A program made the translations under genes and the position numbers. DNA of 64,000 nt. It comes from Facklamia miroungae. GTDB taxonomy: Bacteria > Bacillota > Bacilli > Lactobacillales > Aerococcaceae. A model generated the notes under the pieces. That model saw only the letters and a list, made by a program, of their open reading frames with translations, was not told where the DNA came from and did not search any database. The DNA lies in contig NZ_JAAXPS010000001.1 in NCBI RefSeq assembly GCF_012396555.1, forward strand, positions 364,200-428,199, read 5' to 3'. The stretch's first letter is position 1, and each line of letters begins with the position of its first letter. Shown here piece after piece: positions 34,401 to 38,188 of the stretch.

Positions 34401-34684
34401 GAGCCAGAAAGGTCCTGAACGACAACTATGTCTAACATTTCATTTGGCTCAGGCCAATCAAATTCAATTACTCCTGTTAAATTTCTGCGGCAGAGGTCCT
34501 CTGAAATTGGATCTACTGTTATTTTATGAGTGATATTCTTAAAAGGTCCCTCACTAATCGAGACTATTTCTTCTTTTTCAGTTTGAGCTTGGACTGTGGT
34601 TGGCATATAGGTGGATACGCTACTAAACAGAGTGACTCCAATTAAAAAAAGCTTGTTTAGCTTTTGGATAAGTTTATTCTTCAT
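13463..34684 (-). CDS. giant LPXTG-anchored modular surface protein (vWA, D2-like, SpaA, Cna_B, FctA-like domains), 7073 residues
   Basis: Predicted cell-wall adhesin or stalk protein, about 0.78 MDa. Order: signal peptide ending near VQA33; vWA domain with MIDAS DLSGS (Asp91, Ser93, Ser95) and LLVTDG; alternating D2-like and SpaA/prealbumin-like domains up to about residue 4300, including two early Cna_B units; 15 tandem Cna_B modules (about 4300-5920); three FctA/T-domain-like modules (about 5925-6275); two Cna_B; a SpaA domain split by a coiled coil (about 6535-6665); two Cna_B; Thr/Ser- then Pro-rich stalk; LPTTG 7039-7043, hydrophobic segment and KRREEK tail. Most modules carry Lys, Glu and Asn at positions used for intramolecular isopeptide bonds. 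Sortase substrate by motif; no sortase gene is nearby. Start ATG follows GGAAGGG. Domain counts were made by eye and may be off by one or two. Confidence 0.95.
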   Translation of the reverse strand: MKNKLIQKLNKLFLIGVTLFSSVSTYMPTTVQAQTEKEEIVSISEGPFKNITHKITVDPISEDLCRRNLTGVIEFDWPEPNEMLDIVVVQDLSGSFNRSISTVGNAIKQIADGLDFGKDIDGKSPKDRMMFVTYQGTWDEGEIDYRVENGVKYNYYRRSGRDITDPRDNGPLYSNKQDVFAFVNKYYNQSFTYGGTPTLDGMVNAEKLYKKNTSAEEPFNKESYEINGKKRNRKTIYLLVTDGLANASKPENIAPSIRNEYGYEQDQHWTSAVQTPSITYYWLTNKKIDTQYGGELQGREGKYEAYNSQLLALGYQADNMRKRGGINNSSAEFATAFFSNDLSSTYINYDKMEPHVISGMKDIVSRDEYFITSSDVNILSDKLIRIFRSMDQTVFDQVKLSVDPGYKLLDDYKLEKIEGENTRVIKTNSTDEAPYDETEVSAGASIIDMRADSNGKVMTSGRYRMTYHITEDQLHAKANVPITLSMTFENKTFDIEVPAANAEVPGNTKTDCEITPIKDVTRLKGEEPNNGGYLELVSREEPFEFVTKVPFNSTVQDITQENYNKGLRIILADDVDPRLNILEVLVTTLDDGVNKDGTINSNLGIDATSGPTPLNQRVAYWKDDGTNSGYTSPSGNLVIDQSNNKVSYVMPERPGKIGEVDFPYGGLDGKSYYLVIKAKIKDSVTNEEINLMQQEVNGLKLGIPNTSTVTVGGYTVDSNIARVVPPVYKEPSIKKQIITSLGKGDSGVLLNSNETFKYQIELTDFGSYVNGKYLVDTSSIRDLTIKDQLEPVLEYSGNPKLTWKDSKDQEHSIDLTGNEPTVNTENLLSLVVTKTNINEDGSINENESVNPYLFSPIYHDGDFGDYRTTLDIVSMKLVFDVKVKDSSELTNYLDKVSQRTIIPNIADYTIKDSLEKEVSKDSNVARVTLPLPNISLRKIDDKDLSQLEGAKFVLKDLTPKGANPTVTAFTTKDLDTNFTNLNIGHTYELIEETPPSGYIGEKAKYRIKVLESGKLEIVKISNGNQSQLTEADDTDELSGNLLIIKNKKALSPPIEKRLNDLAEYTEKNPYQMKSSDEKLEYKLRVTLPESTDGYNELVIEDTIDEYLNIDRSSIRAYVEEDSTLVNGYPQFKNNGKILEFIINKDFSKYQGKTIVISFKANLDKTKGLDKLISARPSGILKNQATVTLNETEPQKSNVVASQFKVGNVQFTKNLKEGEALKPISDGESATFELYRVIGAMDTSGDSSEKDIYIGSYTNKDGKVIVNNLEKGSYYFIEISAPEGYVREKVPIPERGFNITGDEKETLDLGAVNNLKSLVPSITKKVDGKSEISIKLGQEFTYTINIQIPETITDSELIVTDLVPRALEYVNGGYPEVGTVDTNGVFTSNTALNEKLKRSDANNPNSLVFKLTEEDAVSQYAGQTIQIRFKMRVKPGTNLLTTADPDNPGENYLNADNQYRLLNTAHMTFGTEKSDSSAIINPSILTDVKVIKTEGEGKIPVPGAEFTLTALEGQTDLSGKTLVFNSQSLNDGSVTFNKVPNGKYRFEEVKGPTDSKYLKDDTQYVLNVNLDKRTGILNLDLTDKTVEYTARNTNGEIKIFNNENRNVKVRKEWIDNSNDQNTRTETVFTLKRRINGSEDSDFRSPSIKLYGTEDVETVEFKLDGNDKPLPRFSEVEYQEGNNTLRYEYEYYVEENYLPNYITNYSNQLDENDETIIVTNTLKNYSFEIQKLDGDNNEPLKGATFDLKHKNNSKIAYKVKSGDNGIIKFEGLVPGVYSLSELSTSDSQYVLDSTVVEVEILDDGGVRALTSGYKFEEIDINGTSHNVIRFSNYKRYTPSKTVTRDIAENEVAGKVSGEIQKDTIQIDSLDETFTYRVEFPVGAGKGFEKLTIADFADPALQIEADSIKIYDKETGDDLSANFKNESNIQERRAQYTVDKIDSPQEFENIVNKTIILELQAKVVYTAEKLKGESSRYPEMKIPNTGLVRINDYVPNDLLTNTVYVQPQFSSITFQKQIEKNDGTVANLPSVYNAAFNIERLTNGRYVKVGGDLVTDDKGQITIDNVDEGTYKLTETKAPYGFRRPGEPFMLKLVKEDGKLNVYKNDDSNTLWTTISEADRTPTIINKSPEQPKLNKTIVKKDAIPAIDSKHLQLETWREEFDYYIDISLPSDVSNYNAVNLVDSLPTGIDLVAGTRPFVTLGTLDDHGNFTPSTDDVSLALSDTQTRQGKISQDIKVTGINPKTISYISDWSILDRNITNNLANKTIRVKVTAKIADTVNTKSGLEFVNDENGLDVVRNQVTLTLNNEWTIDSYADFSPAKQYGLEFIKVGEKGEPLYDAQFNLMRYKEGNPDQGPEIPADIKSQSFSSSRTNGTFSIPEGLAPGKYYLIETYRPEGFIENGNQIPAGYSAGTGLYVIEILVDEKTDHMTAKLYNVDESGNVETLIGSFAGTSEDPVKITNRRLIFVPINKIWKDDDNSNALRPERLSFLLQRATVQGEPDILDPEKGVLVPASEEDIADKLDDEFNSMAKNNPDLHVTIPTSLLPNYFNWKGIYRYNDEGVEYNYYVLEDPVEGYTPSYTVNSEYPFYKGEAFSDAIDITNSLNSTKNFILKKVDDTAEKNPVTHAVFNISYENDNGDKIVRTLTTDDQNGQIDLSGLIPNRTYKLIEVTAPAGYQKNETVYEISVDNKGGFTVKADGTPLQLNGTNSGLTSQELTRTEPAPTDANPSAKKEVEYTGYFLEIVDKKAIAPKPVKTINNANSYALKSLNEVFTYKVEVPVTSVEGYASFNLEDTVNDLLEIVPNSATITADTKDISSFGTLKIESKNDDTRNDRISFVMNKNFEKIADRTVILEFKARVAQGKTLDDLNAFVQLPENTAGIPNDVTLKINEESNTSEKVYLTPSPTGKAPSLTKHVNGLENYKLRENDELFNYKIDVKIPENVMGYNSFVIKDTLAKLIQVEGGIKLTYTNSDGVIIPLKESSDYTLTNKTDRDPNTVNDGQIEVVFGEDFNYTNIAGTTLSMEFRAKLKSGVTEEQLEEYKEGILFREIKVPNYALVTLNGIEGKSEKATISPMSDPTIDKKVNGQDNIVLNGTQLGKTIKFTIDAKVPYNTSSYNTFTISDQLSEIFKIETATVTIDENQDTDGLVKVAQNEGLITATITGKENVAKYAGKTVKLTIAAILDQSQDLSKYIVDGKLPNTAKIIVDKALIAEDTATITPNTVQVSFKKTLDRETNWPTGIKAEFKLEKQVGANWTLIHVNGQDRFTVASFDSLSLGDLLPGTYRVTETKAPEGYISTEPKSFTISGEETEKVEVTLNNTKQPLSTKSVDKNFFANFSEEKIFRISTPIDSVENIKSIEIEDTVDPMFEIQKANVISTNGNYEGQPVVAGQNVKVSVTSTEDLVNLAKGNLILEIKVKLKDGFVYDELSEDYKKNGIPNTAEISINGETPISTNEVRVKVPTGTATLVKRDGENNPLPAGVSATFDLYKVIGAVDENTKIDEADIKIGTYVTAKDALGADRIIVQNLEPGQYYFKETIPPQGYVLDEANRVFKMEVDENGNVKQVAESNFSDKTDFIIINKKSENPTITKKIVDGQEELDHKDLETLNESIPYKVSVDVKDVQNWKEFTLTDRVDPLLTATNIKVTFDGKEYTLDEVRDADVFTYDQNTGLITFEYTQMDKVKLLVGKTIILTFDATIKNGITTEEIKAAYSDSKIPNNANLEVGNGRTSSNQVTVTPPGPAPTITKSVDNVELRRLGTKDQTFFYDIRVPIPVNTTGYETLVVTDELNTLLETADERIAVYVDDDLRADFNQYLTIDGNKVSLTLPSSFNYSKIAGKTMRLSINANIKSDATNNDLAKFINLSSKEIEIPNSASLTFNNEEPVSSNEVIVIPPGEQPTIAKSVETVANPKDITSGNLNLSTKNTPFTYRVNVKVPNNVNGIKSLQIVDTLETFLKVGNVSVLVDNTESNLTAYNNDQLVSVTIPADADGTYKTYAGKTISLVINAAIDPAISSDEIAHVYGNSMIPNEAVLLSNGTERISNKVTVTPPMESPTVVKTVNSKTDDILANMKDQFVYMIEFNVPVNVADIDQLVLTDNFDQAILPDTDAIKVKVNNQIEGNLRAKVVDNKLELIINKGFASSIFGSAFEAYAGKTISVEIPAVFAEDVDFTSYIERKVHNKAVLTINPDGERIIAESNDTTIRPPLGDVILEKLVDGKKLSGNQTAEFKLYKVDTNGDVLIKNGDVEVFSVNSTNNKIELENVLEPGDYYFVETKAPEGYVLDDIHHEFTIKKDQTIAISIIVNNTPSETAITVNKIWVDDNNAANTRPSTLTFQAIQTVENKPTGQVFDKVFRVNEEGEYVLEGLPAFNDQGMPFTYLVKEIPVTGYTTSDPRPVTDEDGSITGYKITNTLAETTSLPFEKRWVDGPDEKPNAVFKLNASIGGQTLTDIKDADGKPISDITLTNGTTKGVFKNLPRYNDKGSLITYTVSEVSVDGIEVIDNKVGNYTVSIENVGSAFIITNTYGSETKNLTVEKEWMGGSDQPAVQIQLFRKVDGGNQEFVGNPIVLNNANDWKDTWTSMPIYDRNGKLYTYSVKEINPPAGYQASYETLSDTNGKVTGFKITNTFSVESIDVKAIKHWVGGDTLERPTDVYFELYQSTDGSMISDAVNTAVKVTSTDAEFANPMALNNKSELIWSNLPAVTEENKVITYSVKEVKRDGSEWTNANYIVSYNGLEVTNTYQSEKETIYAQKVWSGGDYSSHTGVSFQLYRNGLAFGEAKVLDGTNKVNWEVDSRDGFGQEYTYSVEEASVPTGYTKSDTTGTGTQTDPFEITNTYTPGMTSHTVNNVCINGPAPKPDTEIELYRTIEGITEKVTEQMVPGINNPIALTEESTTSTYTWDGLPITTLDGKAITYSAKEVRVGGVLVENDVAGNYTVSYEKLSDVSNSTKITNTYQSPELSIRGSKTWENDSAASRPASIEVELLRNGQSLEPAVIEIVSADGTNNTWTYDFGNLPRTNIQGKDYEYSVRENNVPTNYEVSYSGYDIINTYVGSTSVDITKTWVDGSNAEGTRPTEITLKAIQNIKDTADDLIPTGKIFTEVFEIKGDTGSYTINDLPEFDKNGNKFIYTVDEVEVPGYEKSIEENIITNTLTNTKTLVFEKIWVGGDQANRPEATIKLLANGNELEPDSRIPISKIRLADLVADENGRLIGEFTDLPVFDSSGNAIEYSVTESLADNSGYTSKVEQIGDSYVITNTYESDKKTIFAKKTWEGGPTDKPSVEFTLFRNGEAVRASELNENQVNPIELSNGITTVQWNNLPENDPNGKPYDYAVAETKTAENYTMSFVGGKGSQDEPFEIKNTYVPGVTSHTVNKTWEGGNSLKYPSIELTLYRLVDGVEKIVDSNMVNGLINPVNLTSGINTYTWSGLPAEDSEGNKCVYIAKETKVGENTFTDTGIAGNYQKSQESTNGSVTSITNKYHSPEITIYAKKIWQGGDENNRPDIVFTLHRNGQAVETPQTLSQGTTIVSWSNQPKTDPYGQDYVYSIIETTPALNYKLEVVGGSGTESDPFEIKNTYEPGTVSHKVTKIWENGPAIKPPVEVVLYRYEDGQSIDDAEIVTDEMVAGIENPVDLAQTYVWTGLPAENQKNGKSYIYFAKETKINGQELVNNIAGDYQFVSNHFEKDSLNVHGTTVITNKYVSPKTEIFAKKIWDGGKEDSHTGAKFTLKRNGVVVDRTMIPTIENPKMPDVNGQVLWDGLDKTDANGFEYKYTVEETTVPANYISESIGGDGLSAETAYEIKNIYQPGMTSHSVTKTWEGMTDENNKPEIEVTLYRFKANQTEAEAVKVTQDMANIQNPVRIIDAYTWSGLPAQDSDGIDFVYIARETKINGISITDSNKVVGNYTWKFETHTARSESEGSSTAIINTYKPADGTVVFEVTKELTGRPLQAGEFTFGLFESDGTTPVTLGGTNVTATNTKAGRVIFPALELTEVGQKDYVIKEIIPEDKEAGMTYDDLAVKVTVDVTDNEGVLSAAVTYPSDTIFNNIYQASGDAVDIATQIKLEGKELADQAFDFGLYQADGITPVTDESGNPLIVKNDADGKVAFTDVPLTKVGSEVYVIKQIIPTSPEVGMTYDQKQITATVEVTDTDGKLEGKVTLSDSAGFINSYKPEGQVVIESKKTLEGRALVANEFNFELIDESGKVVERTSNDSEGKVIFPAIPLEEVGEKTYTIKEVKGTNSNITYDEKIITVTVTVRNEQGVLTPSVTYSDEGGFINTDKTPDAQPLDIQVTKHWNGKVPSEATEIEVNLLANGQLTNSKIKLSDDNSWTDSFKDLPKHDDEGQIIIYTVKEAGVDDQGKVVIDGTEYSVVVTGDYINGFHITNTGGSDEEEPSEALRSFEIGKIWAHMTNEEAKAYSANFTLYANGSPIETIVLQGNNSHIFENLPVLDDNDQVITYSAKEEPIQGFTTSVLGLEEGYLFVNIPNEKYGVVLQKVDKDTKEILPGAVFELWGRLAPKEEAADSENLDDESERAPIVDRTTTVQNRLLELQNEEIAIRDQIAYNDQLIQKVQEFEVYIDQTQSYISQMNAYAETVPLTEAEAIDLENAVQGLAQAQAEYDEIMSQLLPEPEVQKLQVRLGEIQSEIANLEIDQNSDDQVSDDSQSQLLESSEDEVLSRQAASSQADYQLIGTYTTDANGLISLGDMEEGDYYFKEIKAPEGYRADLETEYHFSLPNEVPSEATIVHVENTKIPQSEYMNISGTKHWVGDSIEDRPESIEIELIDIFTDNVVATTTASADGNWQFGFENILKKNENQVRYYYRLHELTPSGYVASYGADYQITNTRTTEHPNPPADTEYTEITGKKIWKDNDDRTKRPDYIYVQLINDDTHAVEASIKVTAETNWEFSFKNVISKDSTGKTYTYHVEELLLAEDQSRYKVTYKGNNIINTLIPDDTIETTTTVESSTTTEESVETTTTVEHSTATEEPVETTIIDKPTKPDKPSRPNKPNIPGHKPTPSTPGVRPNKPSVSTPSRPGGSKGSNKDLPTTGENYLWFIPILGILSLSSGYVLVSIKRREEK
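13560..13850 (-). other. Thr/Ser-rich and Pro-rich wall-spanning segment plus LPTTG
   Basis: Within the giant protein, TTTVESSTTTEE-type repeats are followed by a KPTKPDKPSRPNKPNIPG-type Pro/Lys-rich stretch and LPTTG at 13556-13570. This composition is usual for the part that crosses peptidoglycan before sortase anchoring. Confidence 0.85.
14690..15090 (-). other. coiled-coil insertion inside the last SpaA-like domain
   Basis: The SpaA domain begins YGVVLQKVDKDTKEILPGAVFELWGRL and resumes at YQLIGTYTTDANGLISLGDM. Between them are about 130 residues rich in Glu, Gln, Leu and Ile (NRLLELQNEEIAIRDQIA, LRLGEIQSEIANLEI-type) with clear heptad-like spacing and acidic Ser/Asp-rich ends. Confidence 0.75.
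15860..16925 (-). repeat. three tandem FctA/T-domain-like pilin modules in the giant protein
   Basis: Three roughly 115-residue repeats open with FEVTKELTGRPLQAGEF, ATQIKLEGKELADQAF and ESKKTLEGRALVANEF and close with FNNIY, FINSY and FINTD. The first and third keep the Lys/Glu pair expected for an isopeptide bond; the second has Ile and Gln (Gln6117) at those positions. Confidence 0.75.
16925..21780 (-). repeat. array of 15 tandem Cna_B-type modules in the giant protein
   Basis: Each module of about 100-120 residues has K-x-W near its start (KIW, KTW, KHW), PxxxxxxLxRNG in the middle, a YxVxE strand and a closing ITNTY. Pairs alternate between SHTV- and E-I-x-A-K-K-starting types, suggesting duplication of a two-module unit. 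The sixth module has lost both the Lys and the Trp of K-x-W. Confidence 0.85.
21780..33050 (-). repeat. alternating D2-like and SpaA-like domain array in the giant protein
   Basis: About 13 D2-like domains, recognised by PxIxK..(V)DG ... FxYxIxVxIP ... GYxxFxIxDTL, and about ten SpaA-like domains (xFxLYK ... PPGxYYFxETxAPxGY ... F-I-N), with Cna_B units near 29540-29860 and 26880-27300. D2-like domains are the backbone of Gram-positive pilin shafts. Confidence 0.75.
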
Positions 34685-34725
34685 ATTTCTTCCCTTCCTT
34701 AAATAATTAAGATGAATGTAAAATA

Positions 34726-34761
34726 AAACGAAAGAGTTTAGTGAAATAAACTTCTTCGTTT
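34726..34761 (-). promoter_or_regulatory. leader hairpin of the giant gene
   Basis: Arms at 34726-34740 and 34747-34761 (AAACGAAGAAGTTTA / TAAACTCTTTCGTTT on the minus strand) pair over 13 of 15 positions with a 6-base loop and are followed by a T-rich stretch. The hairpin lies 41 bases upstream of the ATG, inside the expected 5' untranslated region. It could be an attenuator or an mRNA-stabilising structure. Confidence 0.55.
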
Positions 34762-34953
34762 GAGCTAGAGACTGATCGTATTTAACAATTGATCAAATAT
34801 CATTTACCTTTAAAGCATTAAATTATTTTATAACTTTTAAACCAATTAATGAAATCTATTTACAAATTCTAATTATAATAAAAAAGTTCTAACTACCTCA
34901 TTTCTATATAACATATTCTGATTTTATATTTATGCTCACACTTTTCCCATAAT

Positions 34954-34987
34954 AAATTCTACTATTATTTAAATAATAGCAGAATTT
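34954..34987. repeat. 34-bp near-perfect palindrome upstream of the giant gene
   Basis: Two 17-base arms (AAATTCTACTATTATTT and its complement) meet without a loop and have a single mismatch. It lies about 270 bases upstream of the giant gene start and may be a regulator binding site. Confidence 0.6.
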
Positions 34988-35092
34988 AGCCAAATATTCA
35001 TCATAAGTTTATATAATTTTTTAAAAGAATTAAGGATATATGATCCTTTATTTGAAAGTATTCTATTCTTTTAAATCTGACAATCAATCTAA

Positions 35093-35132
35093 AAAACGTT
35101 TAAATGTTATTATTCTAACATTTAAACGTTTT
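35093..35132. terminator. bidirectional terminator between M16C protease and giant gene
   Basis: Perfect 17-bp stem AAAACGTTTAAATGTTA / TAACATTTAAACGTTTT, 6-base loop, with T- and A-runs on the two sides. It is immediately downstream of the protease gene in its present position. Confidence 0.9.
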
Positions 35133-35171
35133 TTTAATTAACTATAGAATCTTTTTTAAACTTGCTTTATC

Positions 35172-35211
35172 TTAATAGAGATCATAAATGACATCGAACA
35201 AGTCTTTATCT
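35172..35211 (-). repeat. right 40-bp direct repeat = 3' end of the M16C protease gene
   Basis: The last 12 codons plus stop of the protease gene, identical base for base to 13184-13223. Confidence 0.95.
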
Positions 35212-38066
35212 TTTTCAATTTTAGCTTTATTACCGATGACTGCTAGTGAATAGTCTTGTAGGGACTGGTCTAGTCCGTCGGCTAAGTCCTGCAATTGGCC
35301 ATTCGTTACTGCAATCATTTCTTCTTTTAACTGACTAATCATCTGATGATCAAGGCCAGTTAGATGTAAGGTGAAAGCTTCCACTCCTTTTTCATGGGCT
35401 GATTTAGGACGTTCTAATGGTGAAAGACTACCGATGATATTCTTAAGAATTTCACTTTGTGAAAGGTCTAAGTTACGAACATAGTCTGGGACGCCTAGAT
35501 AGGCTTCAACTGTTTGACGGATATTGGGATCGCGATAGGACATCATATATAAAGAACCTAATCGATCATGACCATAACCTGAACCGTATGCTCCACCTTG
35601 CACACGAATGGTATTCCATAAGTATCCCAAATTTAATTCATTCACTAGAACTTTCGATACTCCCGAATAAGCGAACTTCTTATCAACATCAGTAGCAAGT
35701 CCCACATAGTTAACATCTTGAGCAGTGACAAAAGCTTCGTTTTGTTTTTTGCCCGCTTGATAGCTTTGAGTAGATTCTAGTTCTTGAAGCGGTAGTTGCT
35801 CAAAGGCTGCAAGAATCTTATCTTTAATTAAAACAGCCCGTTCTTCACTACCAGTATATAAAATATTCAAGCGGTTGAGGTTGAGAACTTTTTGATAGCT
35901 AGCATTCAGCTGGTCAATCAATTGATCGGCTTGATTATTTTTCAATAAGTCACGACACTCTTTGAGATGATTAAAGAAATCAATCCCTGAAGTCATCTCT
36001 TCTATCTTAAGCGCAGGCTTATATTGGCTAAGGGCCCGTTTGAGTGAAAGAACATGAGCTCCAAAATTGATGCGGTTTTCAAATCCGGCAATTAATTCTT
36101 GAATAATTCGCAAGATCTCTTGCTGGTCATTAATGATGGTAGAAGTCATAATTTCTTTCATTAAATCAGTTAAATGGTCAAGTGACCCTTCTAATGCTTT
36201 ACCATTCAAAGCAAAATAAGTTTGAATACCACCATCTAATTTCGGAATGATATCCACGGAAGCCAGGATTCCACCTGTATGTGTATCTATTTGCCGCTGC
36301 AACTGATCAGATGTATGCTCTTTGGTCTCAAGATTCGATAAAAGTTTGGCAATTAATGACAAGTTTGCGTATTCTTCCATCGGTAGGTCGCGAACATCCC
36401 AATAAAGTGATAAATAATCAATTCCAGAAGTAAATTGATCAGCATGATAAAATTTCCCTTGACTCTTTTCAAGGTCCGTAACTTCAAGTGGTAATTCTTC
36501 CGTTTCAGTTGTCAGATCTTCTTTGGTCAGCATTGGAATCTTCGCTAAGTCTTCTGGCTTATCTGCTGACATTTGTCGTTCTATTAAAGCCTTCGTTGAG
36601 CTCACTAATTCGTCTAACGCTTGATCGGATAGTTTTGCTTTATAGGCTTGCAATTCTTCATGTTGTTTGGCTTCTTTTTGATCATTAAGACCTGGTGTCG
36701 CTTTTAAAGTGACCGCAACATAATGATCATTATTTAACATTTTTTCAGCAATTAACTTTTCAAAGTAACCTTCTTTAGCTAATGAATCTAAGTCTTCTAA
36801 GCGTTGAGAGAAAGATAAAATTTCAAATGGAGAGTAATCATATAACCAAGTTTGATAAGCAGATAGAGTATAAAAAAGGCCTCTTGGTCGTGATTCTGAG
36901 ATCACTCTTTCTTTTAAACGAAAACTAATCTTGTTAATTGAAGCTTGGATAATTTCTGGATCAATACCGTCATCTACCAATTTACTTAAGGTGTCTTTAA
37001 CGACCTTTTTGAAGTCTTCCATTTTACTTGCTGAAGAAAACTTAGCTAAAATCATAAAGACTTCAGGATAGCCTGGAAAATCATGTCCTCCACTAATATC
37101 CCCACCTATTTCTGCGTCTAGTAGGGCTTTCTTCAATGGGGATTGATTATTACCAAAGAGAATTTCTTCAAGTACTTCAAAGGCCATGGCTTCTAGCAAA
37201 TGGTCAGCAGTTGAGACATGCCAAGCTAAACATAGATAGTCCTTATTGCTCGGATCATCGCCTTCTGTGATCGAGTATTCTTGCGTGATTTCATTATTAG
37301 CGGGTTTTTGAATATCAAATTTTAAATCAACTGGTACCGTTTTACCTTTGCCCGTAAAATACTCTTCCAACATTTCAAAGGCTTTTTCAATATTAAGATC
37401 ACCGTAAAGCACGGTTAATGAATTACTTGGATGATAATATTCTTGATGATAGTCAACAAACTCTTCCTGGGTTAAATCCGTAATAGCAGATGGTAATCCA
37501 CCTGATTCATATTGATAGATGGAGTCTGGATAAAGCGCTTGGGTCATCGTATGATACATTTGCTCATCAGGTGAAGCGGTAGCCCCTTTCATTTCATTGT
37601 AGACTACGCCCTTGTAGATTAGTGCATCTTCAGGCTTTTCTAAATGAAAGTGCCAGCCTTCTTGAGCTAAAATCTGCGGATTTTGACGGAAATTCGGTGC
37701 AAAAACAGCATCCAAATATACACTCATTAAGTTCGAAAAATCTTGATCATTCGTTGAGGCGACTGGATAAATGGTCTTGTCAGCAAAAGTCATTGCATTG
37801 ACAAAAGTATTCATTGACCCCTTAATAATCTCAACAAAAGGTTCTTTGGAAGGGTACTTTTGAGAACCGTTTAAGACGGAGTGTTCAATTATATGTGTAA
37901 TACCATTATCACTATAGGGGGGCGTTTTAAAGCCAATCGTAAAAGATTTATTCTTATCTTCGTTTTCTAAATAGAGTACCTGAGCACCCGTTTCTTCGTG
38001 AACATATAAATGTCCAATGGAATGAATATCTGGTATATCTTGACTTTGTATTTTGTTAAATGTCAT
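35172..38066 (-). CDS. M16C-family zinc metallopeptidase (insulinase/presequence-protease-like)
   Basis: 964 residues, the normal size for single-chain M16C peptidases (PreP/Cym1 type), which enclose and degrade peptides. The inverted zinc-binding motif HIIEH is at residues 58-62, with the third ligand region in VVYNEMKGA further on. The C-terminal half carries the typical inactive partner domain, including AYGSGYG. No signal peptide is present, so it acts in the cytoplasm. AGGAGG precedes the ATG. Its 3' end is duplicated at 13184 and its downstream terminator differs from the one beside that copy. Confidence 0.92.
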   Translation of the reverse strand: MTFNKIQSQDIPDIHSIGHLYVHEETGAQVLYLENEDKNKSFTIGFKTPPYSDNGITHIIEHSVLNGSQKYPSKEPFVEIIKGSMNTFVNAMTFADKTIYPVASTNDQDFSNLMSVYLDAVFAPNFRQNPQILAQEGWHFHLEKPEDALIYKGVVYNEMKGATASPDEQMYHTMTQALYPDSIYQYESGGLPSAITDLTQEEFVDYHQEYYHPSNSLTVLYGDLNIEKAFEMLEEYFTGKGKTVPVDLKFDIQKPANNEITQEYSITEGDDPSNKDYLCLAWHVSTADHLLEAMAFEVLEEILFGNNQSPLKKALLDAEIGGDISGGHDFPGYPEVFMILAKFSSASKMEDFKKVVKDTLSKLVDDGIDPEIIQASINKISFRLKERVISESRPRGLFYTLSAYQTWLYDYSPFEILSFSQRLEDLDSLAKEGYFEKLIAEKMLNNDHYVAVTLKATPGLNDQKEAKQHEELQAYKAKLSDQALDELVSSTKALIERQMSADKPEDLAKIPMLTKEDLTTETEELPLEVTDLEKSQGKFYHADQFTSGIDYLSLYWDVRDLPMEEYANLSLIAKLLSNLETKEHTSDQLQRQIDTHTGGILASVDIIPKLDGGIQTYFALNGKALEGSLDHLTDLMKEIMTSTIINDQQEILRIIQELIAGFENRINFGAHVLSLKRALSQYKPALKIEEMTSGIDFFNHLKECRDLLKNNQADQLIDQLNASYQKVLNLNRLNILYTGSEERAVLIKDKILAAFEQLPLQELESTQSYQAGKKQNEAFVTAQDVNYVGLATDVDKKFAYSGVSKVLVNELNLGYLWNTIRVQGGAYGSGYGHDRLGSLYMMSYRDPNIRQTVEAYLGVPDYVRNLDLSQSEILKNIIGSLSPLERPKSAHEKGVEAFTLHLTGLDHQMISQLKEEMIAVTNGQLQDLADGLDQSLQDYSLAVIGNKAKIEKDKDLFDVIYDLY

Positions 38067-38159
38067 CTTGTAACCTCCTAATAAAATATTTACTTTATTA
38101 TTATGTCATAATTGTAAGCCCTTTTAAACATTTAAGAAGTATTTTACCAATATTATTTC

Positions 38160-38168
38160 TGCTATAAT
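38160..38168 (+). promoter_or_regulatory. extended -10 promoter of the YvlD-like gene
   Basis: TGCTATAAT, an extended -10 box, 20 bases before the ATG. The -35 region is weak. Confidence 0.55.
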
Positions 38169-38188
38169 AAGGTAAAAGGAGTGAGTGT

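Noticed and set aside
13683..34435. Many open frames on the plus strand opposite the giant gene
   Set aside because: They lack ribosome binding sites and family similarity and mirror the regular codon pattern of the repeat-rich minus-strand gene.
13463..34684. Possibility that the giant frame is several genes
   Set aside because: There is one signal peptide, one sortase motif, no internal stop and no internal ribosome binding site with a secretory start.
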